Positions 30,946 to 43,309 are shown, counted from the first letter of the stretch. The stretch: DNA of 64,000 nt from Pieris napi (GCF_905475465.1 NC_062255.1:1674001-1738000), one strand, 5' to 3'. A program made the numbers and translations. The notes: generated by a model not told the origin, from the letters alone.

Positions 30946-31851
30946 TTTTCAACAATTATTTAGTGATTTAAGAAACTTACCCCTGTATTCTCTAGTTTTT
31001 TTGTTCCTGGTGGTTCTGTATTGAATCCTTTCATTTTTGGATTTTGATAAAAGTATCGATATAGTAATCGCGCGCTTCACTAGAAAACATGTGGGCGCAC
31101 CCAATGACCAACAGGGACTACTTGGAGCAATATTTTCGTGGCCCCCCTACCATGAAACAATACGTTTTAGCTATCGCTTTAATGCAACATAAGATCTTGG
31201 TCATTCAAAAGCTTACGGATTTTCCCCTATGTATAAATATTAAAGATATATAGCAAGCCAAAGCATATACTATATTTTCGATGCCAATGAATGTTTCTTG
31301 GTAAGTTCAGCCATTGACGCTATAAAATAGAGTTACGATATCACGTCATAATTTTACCACGGAGAGAGGAAATATTTGAAGAAGCGGGAAGAGTTTGACT
31401 GTGTTTAATAATAATAAAAGCTTTATTCATGACAAAGGTTGTGAGACTAGGGAGTCCCAGTGTTGTGGGTTACAATTTACTATTAAGTATTAACTGTCGC
31501 TATCAAATGAGCTATAATATGCTAGAAATAACTCTATACAACTATGTACTAGCAAGGAATGCTAGTAAATAAAAATGTTATTAAAATATGTGCGCGTAAG
31601 CATTCTAGATAGAAACGAGAGAATGCTCAACTGTTTATTTCGTGTTCTAAGAAGTGTTATCGTGTTTATCATAGTTTTAATTCTCTCATTATGAATAACA
31701 ATCACTACGAACTCAGCATCATGAATCAAAATAACCTTCTTGATCCGAAAAAATATAATATTCTGCTGAAGGGTTTAACAATACAATGGATAAAGATTTC
31801 ATTGGCGGAGTTTTATATTAAAATCGTATAAAACTGTCCCAAAAAATTGTG
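30946..31851. other. No gene seen
   Basis: AT-rich. A stretch with AATAATAATAAAAGC at about 31408 may be a repeat tail. No frame supported. Confidence 0.3.
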
Positions 31852-32128
31852 ATCAGTGGCGCTACAACTATTTAGGTCTGGGCATCATTTTTGTATCTGT
31901 TTCATGATCATGTCAATCTAATAGGCAAGTAGGTGATCAGCTTCCTGTGCCTGACACACGCCATGTACTTTTTGGGTCAGAAAGCCGCTTCCTCACGATT
32001 TTTTCACCGACCGAGCGAATGTTTAATGCGCAAATAGAAAGTTCATTAGTATGCCGTAGCCGGGGATCGAACCTACGACCTCAGGGATGAGATACGCTGA
32101 AGCCACAGCCCACAAGCCAACACTGCTG
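31852..32128 (-). mobile_element. tRNA-derived SINE copy
   Basis: Minus orientation; tail GTGGCGCTACAAC first, B-box region CCGGGGATCGAACCTACGAC, head partly duplicated. Confidence 0.72.
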
Positions 32129-32880
32129 ATAAAAACTGTTCTTACTCCTACAATGTAGTTTACATTATACACAAAATATTTATGAAGTAGAAATATATTG
32201 CTGCAATGTACTATTATTTTTTAAAAGTATTAACAAAGAGTTGATATCCTAGTAATCAAATGAAAAAGCAAAGTCTCTATACCGTTTATTGTTATTTTTA
32301 AAGATGTCGACACGCCCACAATCTTATACAGAAAAGAAATTAAAAATAAACATTTTCTCCCACAAAATATCAAGTCGACTTTCCGGATTAAGTGTTTAAA
32401 AAAATGTGAGGATTAGAATCCATACAGTAATTTACACATATACATATATTAGAACATAGAAATAATGTCATTTAGAACCAAAAAACACATTACACACAAA
32501 CAAATAGAGAAAAAACAGTTGAATGGCAAATAGCGGACCGCGAATATGGAAAACCATTCAGTCAATGGATGAAGATGCATACGCTTTTTTTCTAAATACG
32601 TTCATTATAAACAATTTTTATTTCACAACAACGTTTAATAAAGTCAATTGATGCGTTGGTCCCTATTTAATTGAAAGCAATGAGCCGCGTTCAACACAAT
32701 AACCCAACCGAAATGAGAAGTTCCTAATTCCATGCCATTGTTTACTTTCCAGTATTCTCTTTATTTGGCCGGGTAATACAATGAATAGACGCTTTCTAAT
32801 AGATGATGACGTATATGGAACGTGATTTTAACATCACTTAAGCTGTTTGTAAGTACTTTGTGTCATACAAAATTTTTCCA

Positions 32881-33128
32881 CTCTCATCTCTGAAGTCTTA
32901 CGACTTCGATTCCTTGCTGTACAGCAATGGACTTTCTTTCTATTCGCGCATTTAACATTCGCTCGAAAGGTGAAGGAAAACATCGTGAGGAAACCGGCTT
33001 GCCTTAGATCCAAACAGTCGACGACGTCAGGCACAGGAGGCTGACCTACTCACGTATAGACAAATTATCATGAAATAGATACAGATGTCTGAGGTCCAAG
33101 CCTAAAAAGGTTGTAGCGCCACTGATTT
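32881..33128 (+). mobile_element. tRNA-derived SINE copy, head degraded
   Basis: TTCGCTCGAAAGGTGAAGGA, GAGGAAACCGGCTTGCCTTA, CAGGCACAGGAGGCTGACC, GGTTGTAGCGCCACTGA. Confidence 0.7.
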
Positions 33129-33324
33129 TTTTACTTTGTTTTTATATTGTTAAAAAAAGGTTAATCTTCTGTATCGGCCATAATCCACCACCGAAAAGAG
33201 TTGGGATACACTTGGTGATGAGGTGTAAGTCAATCTTCTTCGACGGCACCTGTAAGTTGTAACTATATTTAAGTGTAAAGAACCTATGCCATTACTTATT
33301 TTTATAAGAAAACCGCATGCCACT

Positions 33325-33462
33325 ATGTGAAACCAGCTGCACATTCAAGAATAGAGCGTACCAATTCCTAAAAAGACAGCAACGCACTTGCGAGCCCTCT
33401 GGCATTGAGAGTGTCCATAGGTGGCGGTATCACTTATCATCAGGTGAGCATCCAGCACGTTT
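33325..33462 (+). mobile_element. 3' stub of CR1/Jockey-like LINE
   Basis: AGCGTACCAATTCCTAAAA, GGCATTGAGAGTGTCCATAG, GTATCACTTATCATCAGGTG. Confidence 0.65.
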
Positions 33463-33879
33463 GCACTTTGGATGCATCCGTACCGAGGCTTGCACGCAGG
33501 TCATGTTGAAACTTGTAGGCTTTTACCTCAAAATGGACAATTACCAAAGCCTTTAATATTACGGAAATGCAATGAAAGTTTTAATATCCCCCTGGAGTTG
33601 GAGTCTATAAATTGATTGCTATTTATAATCTGTGATTAAACACTGCGCGGAAAAGGAAATACTACTCCTACCTATTCTGTGTAGCCGATACTTTTAGGTT
33701 AGAAATTTCCTATTTAATAAATAATAATATTTAAATTCATATTTAATTTCGACATTAAATTTAATCGTAAATAGTAATTTTAACATGAATCTTGTAAAAG
33801 TTTTTTTCCTATTAAACTTATTAAATGTATTATAATGTGTTTGTATCATAGCCGAAATAGCTATTTATTTTTAAAGTTA

Positions 33880-34243
33880 TCTTAATATATAAATTACGTG
33901 TCACGTTGTTTGTCCTAAACTACTTAACCGATTTAAATCAAATTTGCATACCGTGTGCAGTTGGGAGTAACTTAAAATATGTAGGGTAGCTTATATCTTC
34001 ATTTATAACCGTTATATTATTTTATTGCAAATTATTTGTTTATTATTTGACAGTCATAATTCTAACAGATGGCGCTGTGTTGAAAGTACCAATGTTTCAC
34101 ATAAGCTACAATTTAATGGCATAAAAGCATGGTCCCCATGGGTCCCCATGACTGGTGTTCTCCTACCATTTCCCTTGAATGGTTTACTACTATGTAATAT
34201 AACAAAAACTTTAGCCACAGCAAAGTTTGGCCGAGTCTGCTAG
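33880..34243 (-). repeat. Interspersed repeat, CTAGCAGAC...TATATATTAAGA type
   Basis: Inverted copy of the 9649-10019 family, including a short local duplication (GGTCCCCATG twice at ~34130). Confidence 0.65.
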
Positions 34244-34369
34244 TACTAATATAAATTGGTCACATCAATCTTTTCTTCTATGTTTGCCATAGTCAGTCAA
34301 TAAAAATAAATATGTTTATTGCATAATATACATATTTTATATTTATTTTATGAACCAGATAACCTGGAC

Positions 34370-34713
34370 AAGTTGATTCCAGTCGGTAAAGTGGAAGACA
34401 AAAGGCCTCAAGGCAAAACGCCAACCCCCTGATATGAGCAAGTCACGATTCTCACGGGTCTCCCTATAAAAGCTGCTCTAAGGAAAGGTACAGACCGAAC
34501 AAAGTGGAGAGTTATCACTAGCAGAGTATCAGGAACCTTGGCGATTAAAAAGAGTGGCGGAAAGTTTCTTGCCAGTTCTTCTTACCCGCTCTACGCCCTT
34601 GACTTGCGAACTGGTAGTAAATGTAAATTTACGATTAATTTAACTTGACGATTCAAAAGTGTACTTGGTTACCCACTTGAATAAAGATATTTTGAGTTTG
34701 AGTTTGAGTTTGC
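34370..34713 (+). mobile_element. RTE-type LINE 3' end
   Basis: The first part reads like a LINE C-terminus (KVEDKRPQGKTPT, then EQVTILTGLPIKAALRKGTD and RTKWRVITSRVSG) with stops. It is followed by the GATTAAAAAGAGTGGCGG tail segment and a terminal GAGTTT tandem run. This gives the orientation of the shorter tail fragments elsewhere in the window. Confidence 0.6.
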
Positions 34714-35489
34714 TTACAGTGACACGATTATCATCAATGAAAAATATGACTGAAAATCACACTCACAACTCACCCTTAAGGTATGGAACTTGTCTCTATA
34801 CCAAAATTCATCAAACTCGGTTTTGACTTGAGCTAACGTAAATATCGCATTTAACAGGGATTTGGCAAAAGTGTTTTCGTCTACAAAGCTCGCTCTAAGT
34901 TTTTGTTAAACCCAAACAGATGATGCAAATAAAAAAATCACTTTTGTCTTAACTTAAACATCTGGTTACCCGCGGGTGACACTATTGTTCAATTTAGAAT
35001 ACTTAAGATTTGTACCTGCTCATTTGGGCAATGGTTATCGCACTTGTTGTGATCATATTTTTGACTTTGGTTTTTTTTATGGTTAGTTTTGTTAATATAT
35101 TTTAATTAATAAATCAATTAGAATTCCTAATTTCGATTTAAACTAAAAATAAATAGAAAAATTAATTGTAATTCCTAATTTCGACTATTATTATAAAATC
35201 TCTTTTATATTATTGCTGGTGTGAAATAAAAAATCAATGTCATTGGATAGTTTAAAACATGACAGTTACTACGAAACAGTTCACGATTTTTGTACGCGTG
35301 TAATTTTCTAAAAAAAAAGCGAAAAAGTGTTTCATATAGTGTAATAATTTTTTGATGAAAGGATATTATAAATTTTTGGATACGTTTAAAGGTATGTTTA
35401 GCAAAATTATTCCATAGATTTTACGAGTGTTAAAGAGAGGTTTCTTTTCGTTCGGTGTTTACAAGGAGGTTGAGGAAGATAACAAAATT

Positions 35490-35605
35490 CCAATTGTATC
35501 ACCTCGAACTCTACATATGAGCGTTTTTAAGGCACTATGCCACGTACCACCTCTGTATGGAACTAGCTGTCCATAGTATTTCCGAACCAATTCAGCCATT
35601 CAGCA
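35490..35605 (+). mobile_element. 3' fragment of CR1/Jockey-like LINE
   Basis: ATCACCTCGAACTC, CCACCTCTGTATGGAACTAG and TATTTCCGAACCAATTCAG; short and diverged. Confidence 0.5.
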
Positions 35606-36025
35606 ATTAACACGTTCACTGCGTAACAGGCCGATATCAGCTTGCCGCGGTATTTCCGCTGGTGCGGACGAAGAAATCTATGTCCCTCTCGCTGGTGCGT
35701 AACGATTATCTCAGGTGTTTGTAAAAATTCGACAGGGACAAATATATATTTCATCTTGTGGTCAAAATTGTAGGTTTTCCCCATCAAAACATATAGGCAG
35801 GCTTTTATCGGCCTTAACATGCAATGAACTTACTGCCCGTTTTCCTTGTGTTGTTAAAAAAAATTATAAAATACAAAATATCTCTTAAAAGTTTTTATTA
35901 ACAATAAGTCAGTGTAATCACATCTTTGAAAGTACTCTTACGTCTCTTCCTTCTTTCGAAATAATGAAAAGAGACATGACTTAGCTAAAACTCTGCAATT
36001 GTATTGACTTATTTCTTATGAATAA

Positions 36026-37293
36026 TAGACCAGTGCCGATAATTTTTGAAACCTAAAAAAATTACAGTAGGATGAAACCCATTAGAAAAGCAGGGGAATA
36101 TGATCAAAATGAAAGGAAAAATAAATTACGGTCGATCTGAGGTCGGGAAGGGGTAGGGAGGGGTTAGTTTTAAGGGTAAAAAACGGTTTATCTCGATTTC
36201 CGGCAAAACTAAAAGTCCTATCGAAGAAAGTTAAATGGCAAAGTTGTAGGTAATAAAAAGATCTAAAACTTTTGTATTCACACATCTTTCACATAACCTC
36301 AAAATTTATGTGAAAAATTCAAAAAACCAAGTTTTTGGTTTTTAATTTTTATATTTTACAAAAATATTTTTTTTTTAACGAAATTTGGTGAAAACTTACC
36401 TTTCTATGTCCCAAATACGCTGTAATTTATTTGATTAAAAATATTTATTTGTTCACCTTATTTTGAATTAATATCGAAAAACACCCTAATTTTCAATCGA
36501 AAATTTTGACGTCAAAATTTCAGCTTTTTTCAAAAAGTTGGTGTGCTTTCAGTTCGTTGAAATCTCTACTTTCCTATGGTAAAAAAATATATATATATTA
36601 CCATAGTAAATCTTCTCAGAAAACGCAAAAAATCGTATGCAGTAACGCCCAGACCTGTCATCCCCTTCCTTACTTCTCTATGAAATACGAAAATTTTAGC
36701 CCATCTAAAGGCTAAATTTTTTTTTAGGTCACTCAGGTATATATGTTATCTTAAAATAGTAATAAATAGGCATCTGATTATAATTTAAAGAAGATTCATA
36801 GAGAAGTAGGGAAGGGGATGACGGGTCTGGGCGTTACTGCATACGTTACACAAAATAAGGTGAACAAATAAATATTTTTAATCAAATAAATTACAGTGTA
36901 TTTGGGACATAGAAAGGTAAGTTTTCACCAAATTTCGTTAAAAAAAAAATATTTTTGTTAAAGATAAAAATAAAAAACCAAAAACTTGGTTTTTTGAATT
37001 TTTCACATAAATTTTGAGGTTATGTGAAAAATGTATGAATACAAAAGTTTTAGATCTTTTTATTACCTCCAACTTTGCCATTTAACTTTCTTCGATAGGA
37101 CTTGTAGTTTTGCCGGAAATCGAGATAAACCGTTTTTTACCCTTAAAACTCCCCCCCTACCCCTTCCCGACCTCAGATCGACCGTAATTTATTTTTCCTT
37201 TCATTTTGATCATATTCCCCTGCTTTTCTAATGGGTTTCATCCTACTGTAATTTTTTTCACTTTTTATTTTAAAGGCTATCTGCACTGGTCTA
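36026..37293. mobile_element. 1.27-kb foldback element
   Basis: Two inverted arms of ~420 bases (36050-36470 and 36845-37260) with only scattered differences, and a smaller inverted pair inside the loop (36638-36684 and 36795-36841). The outer ends read TAGACCAGTGC inverted, flanked by TAA on both sides (36023-36025, 37294-37296). All frames are shadows of the arms; non-coding. The end motif TAGACCA is shared with the large element at 51810-60623. Confidence 0.75.
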
Positions 37294-37377
37294 TAATCTA
37301 CAAATTTAATATAAAATTTCGATATGTTTGATTCTAATAACAAAACCTAAATCAATATATATCATGCATTTTAATTA

Positions 37378-37575
37378 AAATAGCGGACCCGACAGACGTT
37401 GTCCTGCATGATATTTCATTAAATAAAGTATGAAAGTACCGACTGCAGCGCCATCTGCCATGCTGATTTGTGAATTTCAGGGCGCCACCCAAAAACATAC
37501 AAATTCAAATCGGTCCAGCCGTTTAAGAAGAGTTCAGTGGCATACACACGTAAAGTAGAATTATATATATAAATA
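37378..37575 (+). repeat. Interspersed repeat, GCGGACCCGACAGACG...TATATATA type
   Basis: Starts AGCGGACCCGACAGACGTTG, contains CAGCGCCATCTGCCATGCTG and GGTCCAGCCGTTTAAGAAGA, ends TTATATATATA. Architecture like the other CTAGC...TATATA families. Confidence 0.45.
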
Positions 37576-39002
37576 TAAAATAAAACTACAACAGAGCTAC
37601 ATTAAAAGAGGAAATGTATATAAATGAATATACTCGTAAATAATGAAATCTTTTCTCAGTACGCAATCACATCCCACTAATAACTGCTACTAGGAACGAC
37701 AGTTTGCAATTTTGTAGACTAAACAACACTAACACAATTAGATCGTAATTATTTAGCTTGACTTCTGCCCGCGGCTTTGTCTGCGCAAGATTAGTACATC
37801 AAGTAGCATATTTTCTTTATTCCAGCAGTGTAGGCAGCATAGCAGTTTCTACATTATCTGACATAACATGATTTTTGACACTAAGGTTGAATATTCTTTG
37901 AACATCCAAAGCACCTCGTTTCTTACCCCGACAGGCCACAATTATCCATGTTTCTGTTATGGCATTATTTATTGCACAATATAGGTCAATGAACCGCAAA
38001 GTAGAAATCAGATCTTTATCGTAGCGACGTAATAACCCCGTAATTTGCGACTGTTTATTGTTAAATCGATTTGTTTTATGCAAAATGTTTTGATCACTTG
38101 GTACTCTGTATAGGACTGAGGCAAAAGTGACAACATGAATTCATAAAGAGGTAAGTTGTTTATTGGAAAGTAATCGTAATTAACTGTTAGATTGACTAAT
38201 GATTTTCAAATGTAAAGTAAATTATAATAAATGTAATGTATGTAATTAAAGCAATCAAATACTGTGAATTTCGATTGTCGTATTCACTTGCGAACTCACT
38301 TCACGAATACGTGAAGTATCCAATGGGATAATCACGGAGCTGGTAATAGTGAGCCCGACTCGAAAGTCCGTTACTGTTGACTCAGCATATTTGCGTAAGA
38401 GTCGCTGGCATCCAGTCAAAATGTGGTAGATTTAATTATGATGTTTTTTATGGATACATGATTCCAAGCCAAATTGATCAATTTCAAAACATAATAGTTA
38501 TTAATGTTATGTGTTATGAATATCATGGCAGGAAACGCTGTGAACAATTTAATACATTTGTTTAGGTTTTATTAAATATATGCTATAAGTTCTCCTAGGT
38601 TTTATTCGTAGTAGTTTATTTACGCAAATAGAATCTATATTCTTTACGCCTGATGAGGAAAGTTTAGCAATTTTGGATGTATTAAGGTCATAAGGCAATT
38701 CATAACCGAGATTTAGTGCTGTGATTGCCGTAAATAAAAAATGTATTGGATTTTGGTATATATGTTCACGCGTTTTTGCAAAGTCTGAATATCAGCCATA
38801 GTGTATTGGGTCCAGGTGTTGTAGCTTCATAAATTGCAATTCAGATATCAACTATCTTCATTATCAAATCAAAGTATTCCAAAGTTTTCCAAACTGTAAC
38901 ACTTTATCTATTATTTTATTCTTGTTCATTCTTTTGAACCAGAAATTTTAAAATATAAATCCAGCTATATCACATTGTTACTTTACCCCATAAAAAATAA
39001 AA
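37576..39002. other. No gene seen
   Basis: AT-rich. An 88-codon minus-strand frame (38083-37817) and a 62-codon plus-strand frame (38377-38565) occur, but neither shows a motif or a gene context. Confidence 0.3.
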
Positions 39003-39298
39003 TCAGTGGCGCTACAACCTCTTTAGGTCTGGGCCTCAGATTTCTGTATCTGTTTATTATCATTTGTCAATCTAATAGGCAAGTAGGTGATCAGCCCCCT
39101 GTGCCTTACACACGCAATGTTTCCTCACGAAGTTTTCCTTCACCGTTTGAGCGATTGTTAATATGCGCACGTAGAAAGTCCATTGGTGCCGAGCCGGGGA
39201 TTGAACCTTCAGGTTCCAGCAACAGTGATCGTAAAGCGGGTCTTAACCTCAGGCACGAGAGTCGCACGCTGAAGCCACTAGGCCAACACTGCTCTCTA
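39003..39298 (-). mobile_element. tRNA-derived SINE copy
   Basis: Minus orientation, full length plus a ~30-base insertion near the tRNA-like head; GTAGAAAGTCCATTGGTGCC, GAAGCCACTAGGCCAACACT. Confidence 0.72.
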
Positions 39299-39570
39299 CT
39301 TAACCCCATACATAGACCTTTTATTGGATATATTAATTATCTGTACAAAGATCAGCCTCAAATGTGCAGAGTAAGCTCAATGGTCATCAGTGCGATTTTT
39401 AACCCTTCATGCGAGTGCTTTTTTGCGAGTTCATGGTTCTATGTACGTGTACCGGCGACACAACATCGTGAATAAATCAAAATGTCTCAGGCACAGAGAT
39501 TATCTTACTTGCCTATAAAGAATTATCAACAAAACAGATACAAATGACGTAAACAGATTTACTGCAATTT

Positions 39571-39592
39571 ATCCCCCCCCCCCCCACCCCCA
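39571..39592. repeat. Poly-C tract
   Basis: An almost pure run of C, interrupted by one A. Unusual in an AT-rich context; likely length-variable. Confidence 0.7.
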
Positions 39593-40191
39593 TCCTCTTG
39601 TCAGCAAAAGTAAGCAAAGTTCTCAAAAATAATAGTACGTAAACGTATTAATTTTTTGTAGGAATCCTCGAAAATGCATTTCGTTTTCAAGCATAGACAA
39701 TGTGTGGGTAATACGTGTACAAAAGTAAATAATTACTGTTGACGTAATCACCAAATAAGAAAATAAAAAACCCGCGCGTGCTTACGTAATACTTAACGGC
39801 CAAAAGACCAGGAAAATTTTCGTTCAGTATGAAAACGGCTATAATGAGTTGTTTGCAAAGTTTTGGTCAGTCCCTTGACCGCGTCACTGGCACGCGAGGG
39901 GTGCTTGACCTGTCTACGAATTATGCCTAGGGTACACTGTTGGATCTACATCGTTATTCTCATTGACTTAGTGTGTGGTACACTAAGTTATGTCATATAT
40001 ATAAACTATCGTATTAAGTAAATAATTTAAAACTAACGTACAGCTAGTGTAATTCATCGGTAGGTAAAATAAACAGCAATAGAGCCTCCGTCCGGCAGAC
40101 TTCTACAGTAAAGGGATAAACAAAATGCGATCAAAATAGCAAAAATATTTTAGATATGATGAAATAAAACAATTCTTTAATTTATAGCAAT

Positions 40192-40500
40192 ACTAGCTGA
40201 TCCGGCAAACGTCCTTTTGCCATGTATATCATTTATAATAAAAAATAGGGGTTGATCGTAGAGGGGTGAAAATTAGGGGTTGTATGTATTTTTTAATGCT
40301 GTATCAAAAAGTAAGTAATTTATCTAAAAATTAAAAAAAAAAATTAGGGCTGGACTACCCTTAACATTTAGCGGGATGAAAAATAGATGTTGTCCGATTC
40401 TTAGACATACCCAATAAGCACACATAGCATGAGAATCGGTCTAGCCTTTTCGGAGGAGTTTAACTACAAACACCGCGACACGAGAATTTTATATATTAGA
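40192..40500 (+). repeat. Interspersed repeat, CTAGCTGATCCGGCAAACG...TATATATTAGA type
   Basis: Starts CTAGCTGATCCGGCAAACGT, contains GGGGTTGATCGTAGAGGGG and GAGAATCGGTCTAGCC, ends TTTATATATTAGA. Inverted copy at 42600-42945. Confidence 0.6.
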
Positions 40501-40840
40501 TTCATTTTCATAGCCTAGTAATAATTATGATATTGGTATGCACTAGGCCTACAATTTAAATAACGTGTATGGGCTTTTGAAGGAAACTCGAATTGTTCAT
40601 GTAATTATTGATGTACGATAAAACTTACATCATGAAAGTAATGTGGTTTTATTCATTAATTAATGCAATAACAAACATTGTTGCTACAATATAAATTCTT
40701 ATTGAACTTATTGATTTGATGATACATAGTATTTCCTAAATTAGCAGTGTGAACTCGATATACGAACCGAGGTTTATTTTCTACATAAATAACTCTAGTA
40801 CATTAAAGCAACTATAAGAAAACTGGCCTATATAATATCA

Positions 40841-41226
40841 CTAGCAGACCGGCCAAGCTTTGCTGTGGCTAAGGTTTTTGTTATATTACATAGTAGCAAA
40901 CTATTCAAGGGAAACGGCAGGAGAACACCAGTCATGGACACCACCATGCTTTTTTGGTGGTTATGCCATTAAATTGTAGCTTATGTGAAACGTTTATATT
41001 TCCAACACAGCGCCACCTGTTAGAATTGTGACTATCAAATAATAAACAAATATTTTGCAATAAAATAATATTTCGGGTAAATAAATTGAGATGTTAGCTA
41101 TCCTATCCTATCTTTTAAGTTGGATCAAACTACACACGGTGTGCAAATTTAATTGATATCGGTTCGGTAGTTTAGGAGTCCATCGCGGACAAACAACGTG
41201 ACACGTAATTTATATATATTAAGATA
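40841..41226 (+). repeat. Interspersed repeat, CTAGCAGAC...TATATATATTAAGA type
   Basis: Third copy of the 9649-10019 family, close to it in sequence. Confidence 0.65.
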
Positions 41227-41889
41227 GACGTATATAGCGACGTGTTTTGTCTAAGAAGTATCAAAGAAATTAACGCACAAATGCTTTTGCCACGTTAATT
41301 TAACAATGCGGTGGCGCTACAGTTTTTTATCATAATTTTAGAGTAAGCTCAGTTTTCTGCGCTATATTTGTGTATTGTGGGTTTTTAGCCAAAGTTCTAA
41401 CAAAAGTGATACCTAGAGTAATTACGATAACGACCTTTTTTATATCCCGATCACTAGGTTGGGATGTCAGTGGTGCGGATATAGAGAGAACATCGAACTG
41501 GCATACAAAAACTTCGGGTACCTATTATAAGTAGAAGTATTAGAGTATGGTATATGGGTGCCGTTTCCTCACGACATTTACCTACGCAGTAGGTAGTGTT
41601 AAATAATTACAATCGAAAATTGGAGCACAGTTGATGTGTGGACTAAAATCTCTATATATATGTTAACGTAAAATTGTAAACACCGTTAGATTGTAATCTA
41701 TCTCGCGAGATTATAAACTGTCGAAAGATTGTGAACCTCAGCTTACTGCTTACAATTTAACGTATTATTATTCGGTAGATTGTACTACACTAACTTAGTT
41801 ATCATTCAAACTTCTTTGGTCAATTACAGATTAGTTTTACTTTTCAACAATTTCATATAACTACCGAATAATAATACGTTAAATTGTAA

Positions 41890-42503
41890 TGGTAGCTGTA
41901 CACACTCGGCGAGACACCCCGAGACAGGCCGAGGGCGAGAGTGTACAGTAGAGCTCTCGTCTCGCCTCGCTTCCTCGCAGTCGGTCTCGCCTCTCTCGGT
42001 CGCCTGTCGGTTTTTTGCGCACGAGTCAAAGGGTCTCGCGAGTAAAACGAGAGCGACCTGTACACACTCGTTCAATCACTTGCTCGATGACTGTGGTTGT
42101 GACAGGACGTATCGCACAATGTGGTCTAACGAACGCGAATTAGAGTTTTTGGAGTGTTACCAAAGGGAATCGTTGTTATGGAATCCGAAGGATGTAGGAC
42201 AATCTCTACATGATGCTTGGATGCGAATAAGCCGGCCGATGGATATCCCAATTGAGGAACTAAAGAAAAAGCGAGATTCACTCATGGCTACGTACCGTGG
42301 ACATAAAAGAAAGATTAATGCATCTATACAATCAGGCGTTGCTTATTGCACAAAGACAAACAGCAGCAGCGGTTTCCACGTCCATTATTAACGGTGTTTT
42401 AAATACAAATAACGTAACGAGTGTGTACAGGCTGCGCTCTTCTCTCGGTCCTCTCGGTCGAGACTCTCGGCGAGAGGCTCTCGCCGAGTGTGTACAGCCA
42501 CCA
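41890..42503 (+). mobile_element. PIF/Harbinger-like element carrying a MADF frame (614 bp)
   Basis: Ends TGGTAGCTGTACACACTCGG and inverted CCGAGTGTGTACAGCCACCA, with TAA duplicated on both sides (41887-41889, 42504-42506). Subterminal CTCGGCGAGA/TCTCG blocks are numerous. The uninterrupted MITE at 27 kb proves the boundaries. Confidence 0.85.
42119..42391 (+). pseudogene. MADF-domain protein fragment (Harbinger second gene)
   Basis: From the internal ATG at 42119 the frame reads MWSNERELEFLECYQRESLL, WNPKDVGQSLHDAWMRIS, then IEELKKKRDSLMATYRGHKR. This is a MADF (Myb/SANT-like) DNA-binding domain: the conserved W-N-P, D-A-W and L-K-K-K-x-x-x-L positions are present. Insect PIF/Harbinger elements usually carry such a gene next to the transposase, where it helps target DNA. 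Here the frame runs off after about 75 codons into an unrelated tail (TNSSSGFHVHY), while a +1-shifted frame keeps a plausible continuation (LIAQRQTAAAVST), so it is probably frameshifted and truncated. No transposase remains in the element. Confidence 0.65.
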
Positions 42504-42599
42504 TAAGCAGTTCGTTGAGGTTCACAATCTTTCGACAGTTTATAATCTCGCGAGATAGATTACAATCTAACGGTGTTTACAATTTTACGGTGACATATA

Positions 42600-42945
42600 T
42601 ATATTCTCGTGTCACAATACGTTTACGTTCGAATACGTTTGTTTCGATACTCCTCCGTAACGGCTTAGCCGATTCTTATGATTTTTTAATGCATATTCAG
42701 TAAATCCGAGAATCGGCTAGTATCTATATTTCAAATCCCTAAGTAATAAGGGGGGGTCCAACCCAAAAAAAAAATTTTTTTTTTGAAATTTGTTTTTGTT
42801 TTTATTTTTTATGATACAGCTAACTTTCACCTCTACGATCAACCCCTATTTTTTATTATTGTAGATAGTTATTTTTATTGAAATAAACAAATGTTTCCTA
42901 GAAATAATATACATGGCAAAACAAACGTTTGCCGGGTCAGCTAGT
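42600..42945 (-). repeat. Interspersed repeat, inverted copy of the 40192-40500 family
   Basis: Ends (plus strand) GCCGGGTCAGCTAG; contains CTACGATCAACCCCTATTTT. The MITE at 41661 inserted at its TATATA end. Confidence 0.55.
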
Positions 42946-43309
42946 ATGTATATATATTTTAGTATACTCAGTAAAATTATCAATGTATTTATAAGTTAAA
43001 TACCAGTTAAAACCGCTCATTATCCAGCTGTACGAATACACGGTTATTAAATTTTAATATCGCCCTACTTTTTAGGATCGATTTCGATGTAATAAACCCA
43101 TACTGATTGGATGTTCATCTTTTCTGAATGTTTTTCACAGCTTTCATATAGGCAATTAAAAAGAGGAAGTTTTAGAAGTAGAAAAGCTCATACGTTACAA
43201 ATTTCTTTTCTAGACTTTCTTTACTATTGAATAGAAGGAAAATCATTGTTCCTCCATAATTCATATTTGTAAAATATATAAGTTGATCGTCACTTCAAAC
43301 AGAAAAAAT

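Larger units (their letters stand above)
41661..42595. mobile_element. Palindromic TIR MITE interrupted by a Harbinger element
   Basis: The same MITE as 26979-27296, with TATA flanks. Its right arm is split at ATTGTAA/GCAG by the 614-bp element at 41890-42503. Taking that and one TAA away leaves the sequence seen at 27190-27210. Confidence 0.8.

Noticed and set aside
36082..37231. Mirror-image frames on both strands
   Set aside because: They are the same sequence read in the two arms of the foldback element; no protein is implied.
37817..38083. 88-codon minus-strand frame
   Set aside because: No family recognised, no supporting signals; kept out as a likely chance frame or old transposon debris.
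1866..39298. tRNA-like boxes at several places
   Set aside because: All lie in the repeated SINE family, lack a complete cloverleaf and are followed by the same SINE body. No genuine tRNA gene was found.
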